The translations under genes and the position numbers were made by a program. A stretch of 7,747 nt of DNA from the NCBI GenBank assembly GCA_002712335.1, contig PATI01000080.1:13237-20983 (forward strand), read 5' to 3'. Shown here one piece after another: positions 5,624 through 7,747 of this stretch (its first letter is position 1; each line of letters starts with the position of its first letter). The notes below the pieces were generated by a model. That model saw only the letters and a list, made by a program, of their open reading frames with translations. It made no database searches and had not been told where the DNA came from. The stretch is from Rhodospirillaceae bacterium (GTDB taxonomy: Bacteria > Pseudomonadota > Alphaproteobacteria > MPNO01 > UBA2964).

Positions 5624-7195
5624 TTGAATTTTAAAGTACTCTTAATTTATCCCAACCAACGTGGTATGAATATGTTGCCACCAGCCATAGGATTATTATC
5701 ATCAATTCTTAAAGAAGATGGAAACACAGTTGAATTATTTGATACCACGTATTATGAAAATTTAGGTGAGACTGGAGTTCTCGAAATTGATTCTGATAAT
5801 ATCAAAACAGAAAAATTGATGGCACGGTCTTATCAAATGCCAAATGATATTACTCTTAAAACAACAAATGTATTAAATGATTTCACTAAGAAAGTAGAAT
5901 CTTTCAATCCTGACCTACTAGCAATGTCTTGTACAGAGGATATGTTTGAAATAGGTATAGCTTTATTGAAAAAAGTTAGGAAATATAAAATTCCAACAAT
6001 CTTAGGTGGGGTTTTCGCAACATTTGCACCAGACTTGGCCTTGAGTTTTGATGAAATTGATATAGTATGCAAAGGTGAAGGAGAGGATGCCTTAAGAAGC
6101 TTATGTAGGCGCATGAGAACCGGAAGGGCTTATGATGATATTTGCAATCTTTGGATAAAAAATCAAGATGGTAGTATTAAAACTAATCCTACAATGATGA
6201 TTAATATGGATACCAATCCTTTAATTGACATGGATATATTTGAGGAAGCTAGGTTTTACAGACCCATGGGAGGGAAAGTATATCGTATGTTTCCAGTCGA
6301 AACTTTTAGAGGATGCCCTTACAAATGTGCTTTCTGTAATTCACCATCACAGGAAGCAATGTATAGAAAAGAAACAGGTGAATCATACGTTCGTCGAAAA
6401 TCATTTGAGAATATGCGAAGGGAGTTGTTGTTTTATAAGGAGGAGATGGGAGCCGAATATCTTTATTTTTGGGCAGATACATTTTTCACTTGGAAAAAGG
6501 GAGAATTTGAGGAATTTGCAGAGATGTATAAAGATATTGGACTTCCTTTTTGGTGTCAGACTAGGATTGAAACTGTCAGACAAGATAAAATGAAACTGCT
6601 AAGAGATATAGGATGTGCGCGAATCTCATTTGGAATAGAACACGGTAATGAAAAGTTCAGAAGAAAATGGATTGCAAGACCTGTGTCTGATGAATTGATG
6701 TTGAAGAATTTTGCAATTGTTGAAGATTCAGGTATCCCTTTTAGTGTAAATAATATTCTTGGTTTTCCACATGAAACAAGGGAGCTTGCATTTGATACAA
6801 TTGAGTTCAATCGCAAGATAAATTCTCATGATAGAAATGCATATGCATTTACACCATTTCATGGCACTCCTTTAAGAAACGAATGTGAGAGATTAGGTTA
6901 TTTGAAAAATGAGGATATATCAAAATCTGTTGTGACAGGTGCGGAATCGAATCCATTAAATATGCCTCAGTTTCCAAGAACAGAGGTCAATAAATTAGTT
7001 AAAACCTTTAATATGTATGTAAAATTCCCTAAAACTCGTTGGCCAGAAATCAAAAAAGCTGAAGAAAATACCCCTGAAGGAAATAAAATTTTTCAAGAGT
7101 TAAAAAATGAGTTTATCAGTTTATTTTTTAATGAACGAGATGAGAATTTTGAGGTTTCAGCTATGGAAAAGCAAATAAAAGCTCCTATGAGCTAG
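5624..7195 (+). CDS. B12-binding-domain radical SAM protein
   Basis: 523 residues. Residues 1-160 look like a cobalamin-binding Rossmann domain: strand FKVLLIYP, the PPAIGLLSSIL helix (19-29), MSCTEDM (101-107), LGGVFATFAPD (127-137) and CKGEGEDAL (149-157). The radical SAM barrel carries FRGCPYKCAFC with the 4Fe-4S ligands Cys231, Cys235 and Cys238, and later ISFGIEHGNE (334-343), NNILGFPHET (376-385) and FTPFHGTPL (409-417). Family members generate a 5'-deoxyadenosyl radical; many transfer methyl groups from cobalamin to unactivated carbon or phosphorus, while others do ring or rearrangement chemistry. The TTG start is required because the first ATG (Met15) would cut the first beta strand. 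In the GGxHAT signature of many relatives the His reads Phe131. The gene lies 62 bases after the methyltransferase. A role in tailoring a sugar or lipid carrier is inferred from context; the substrate is unknown. Confidence 0.88.
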   Translation: MNFKVLLIYPNQRGMNMLPPAIGLLSSILKEDGNTVELFDTTYYENLGETGVLEIDSDNIKTEKLMARSYQMPNDITLKTTNVLNDFTKKVESFNPDLLAMSCTEDMFEIGIALLKKVRKYKIPTILGGVFATFAPDLALSFDEIDIVCKGEGEDALRSLCRRMRTGRAYDDICNLWIKNQDGSIKTNPTMMINMDTNPLIDMDIFEEARFYRPMGGKVYRMFPVETFRGCPYKCAFCNSPSQEAMYRKETGESYVRRKSFENMRRELLFYKEEMGAEYLYFWADTFFTWKKGEFEEFAEMYKDIGLPFWCQTRIETVRQDKMKLLRDIGCARISFGIEHGNEKFRRKWIARPVSDELMLKNFAIVEDSGIPFSVNNILGFPHETRELAFDTIEFNRKINSHDRNAYAFTPFHGTPLRNECERLGYLKNEDISKSVVTGAESNPLNMPQFPRTEVNKLVKTFNMYVKFPKTRWPEIKKAEENTPEGNKIFQELKNEFISLFFNERDENFEVSAMEKQIKAPMS

Positions 7196-7265
7196 GCGTT
7201 GTTTATTGTTCCAAAACAGTTTTTATTTTATTTAGTCTAGACCATCCCTTTAATAAATATCTGTC

Positions 7266-7747
7266 ATGAAGATTGATTTTTCAATTGGTGCAGAATTATC
7301 TTCTTTTATATCGATTAAAATCGATGAAATAGCAAAAGAAACAAGACAAGACTATACTGAATTAATTTCAACTGTATCTCAAAAAAATAATTTAGGAAAT
7401 AATATAGACTGGTGGGTTCAATCGCCATCGAGCAGAAATACGATAGCTAGCCCATTATTTTATTATCTATGTGTAATACGGTTAATAAATCGATTAATAA
7501 GCGATAATCATCATATATCTGAGATAATAGTTGATTCGTTTGCTCTAAAAATAATAATTAGAGATTTAGTATCTAAAAGGTCAGTCCGTATCCCAGTTCA
7601 CGGTCCAAATAATTCAATTGCAAATAGATTACATCGTATAATAAAAAATATTGAAATAGTTTTTAATACATTAAAAGATAAATTATACCTGTTAATATTT
7701 TCAAGAAGGACTAAAAATCTACAAAAACCAATGATTGATGGTTCCTT
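7266..7747 (+). CDS. Unassigned protein, 3'-truncated by window edge; possible glycan-assembly enzyme
   Basis: An ATG at 7266 opens a frame with no stop to the window end (160 complete codons). An in-frame TAA at 7251-7253 fixes this ATG as the only plausible start, although no Shine-Dalgarno is visible. The product begins MKIDFSIGAELSSF and contains NIDWWVQSPSSRNTIASPLF (46-65), a hydrophobic YYLCVIRLI stretch (66-74), EIIVDSFALK (86-95) and a basic C-terminal portion (RLHRII, SRRTK). There is no signal peptide and no strong membrane helix. I do not recognise a named family. Alternating beta/alpha elements with a VDS turn could be the first Rossmann half of a GT-B-like glycosyltransferase, which its position in the locus would suit, but that is a guess. 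Codon use is similar to the neighbouring genes. Confidence 0.7.
   Translation, partial: MKIDFSIGAELSSFISIKIDEIAKETRQDYTELISTVSQKNNLGNNIDWWVQSPSSRNTIASPLFYYLCVIRLINRLISDNHHISEIIVDSFALKIIIRDLVSKRSVRIPVHGPNNSIANRLHRIIKNIEIVFNTLKDKLYLLIFSRRTKNLQKPMIDGS

Noticed and set aside
6225..6593. 122-codon + strand frame inside the radical SAM gene
   Set aside because: It overlaps the 4Fe-4S cluster region of a clear radical SAM gene in another frame, with no ribosome binding site or domain of its own.
7196..7265. Possible terminator or promoter between the radical SAM gene and the last gene
   Set aside because: T-rich runs (about 7219-7233) lack a GC stem before them, the palindrome GTCTAGAC (7235-7242) is too short, and no convincing -35/-10 pair is present.

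Overview
This is a low-GC (roughly one third G+C by eye), tightly packed bacterial window in which every gene lies on the + strand. It reads as part of a surface-polysaccharide (LPS/O-antigen, capsule or glycoprotein glycan) biosynthesis locus. The CMP-Kdo-synthetase-like gene points to a Gram-negative-type organism. Two likely TTG starts, one GTG start and the AT-rich composition would fit, for example, spirochaetes such as Leptospira, but no single feature fixes the taxon.

Layout. (1) 1-1116: 3' part of a fused HMGL-like aldolase plus DUF115/MptE-like (Maf or GT42-like Rossmann) protein. (2) 1113-1838: KdsB-like CMP-sugar synthetase, overlapping gene 1 by 4 bases. (3) 1831-2499: HAD phosphatase, overlapping gene 2 by 8 bases. 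Next comes a perfect AT-rich inverted repeat at 2498-2520. (4) 2546-3619: HisC-like PLP aminotransferase starting at TTG. (5) 3647-4588: extended SDR epimerase/dehydratase. (6) 4596-5561: zinc-ribbon plus class I SAM methyltransferase starting at GTG. (7) 5624-7195: B12-binding-type radical SAM protein starting at TTG. (8) 7266 to the window end: 5' part of an unassigned protein, probably another glycan gene.

How they may work together. Genes 1-3 are translationally coupled and supply the chemistry of a Kdo-like route: C-C bond formation with a 2-oxo acid (aldolase instead of KdsA), dephosphorylation (HAD instead of KdsC) and CMP activation (KdsB-like). This suggests a dedicated CMP-activated 2-keto sugar acid that is not ordinary Kdo. 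The aminotransferase, SDR, methyltransferase and radical SAM enzyme would then tailor this or another sugar of the same glycan. The pathway is an inference from family memberships and gene order. The individual family calls are well supported by motifs. No RNA genes, CRISPR arrays, insertion sequences or convincing promoters were seen.
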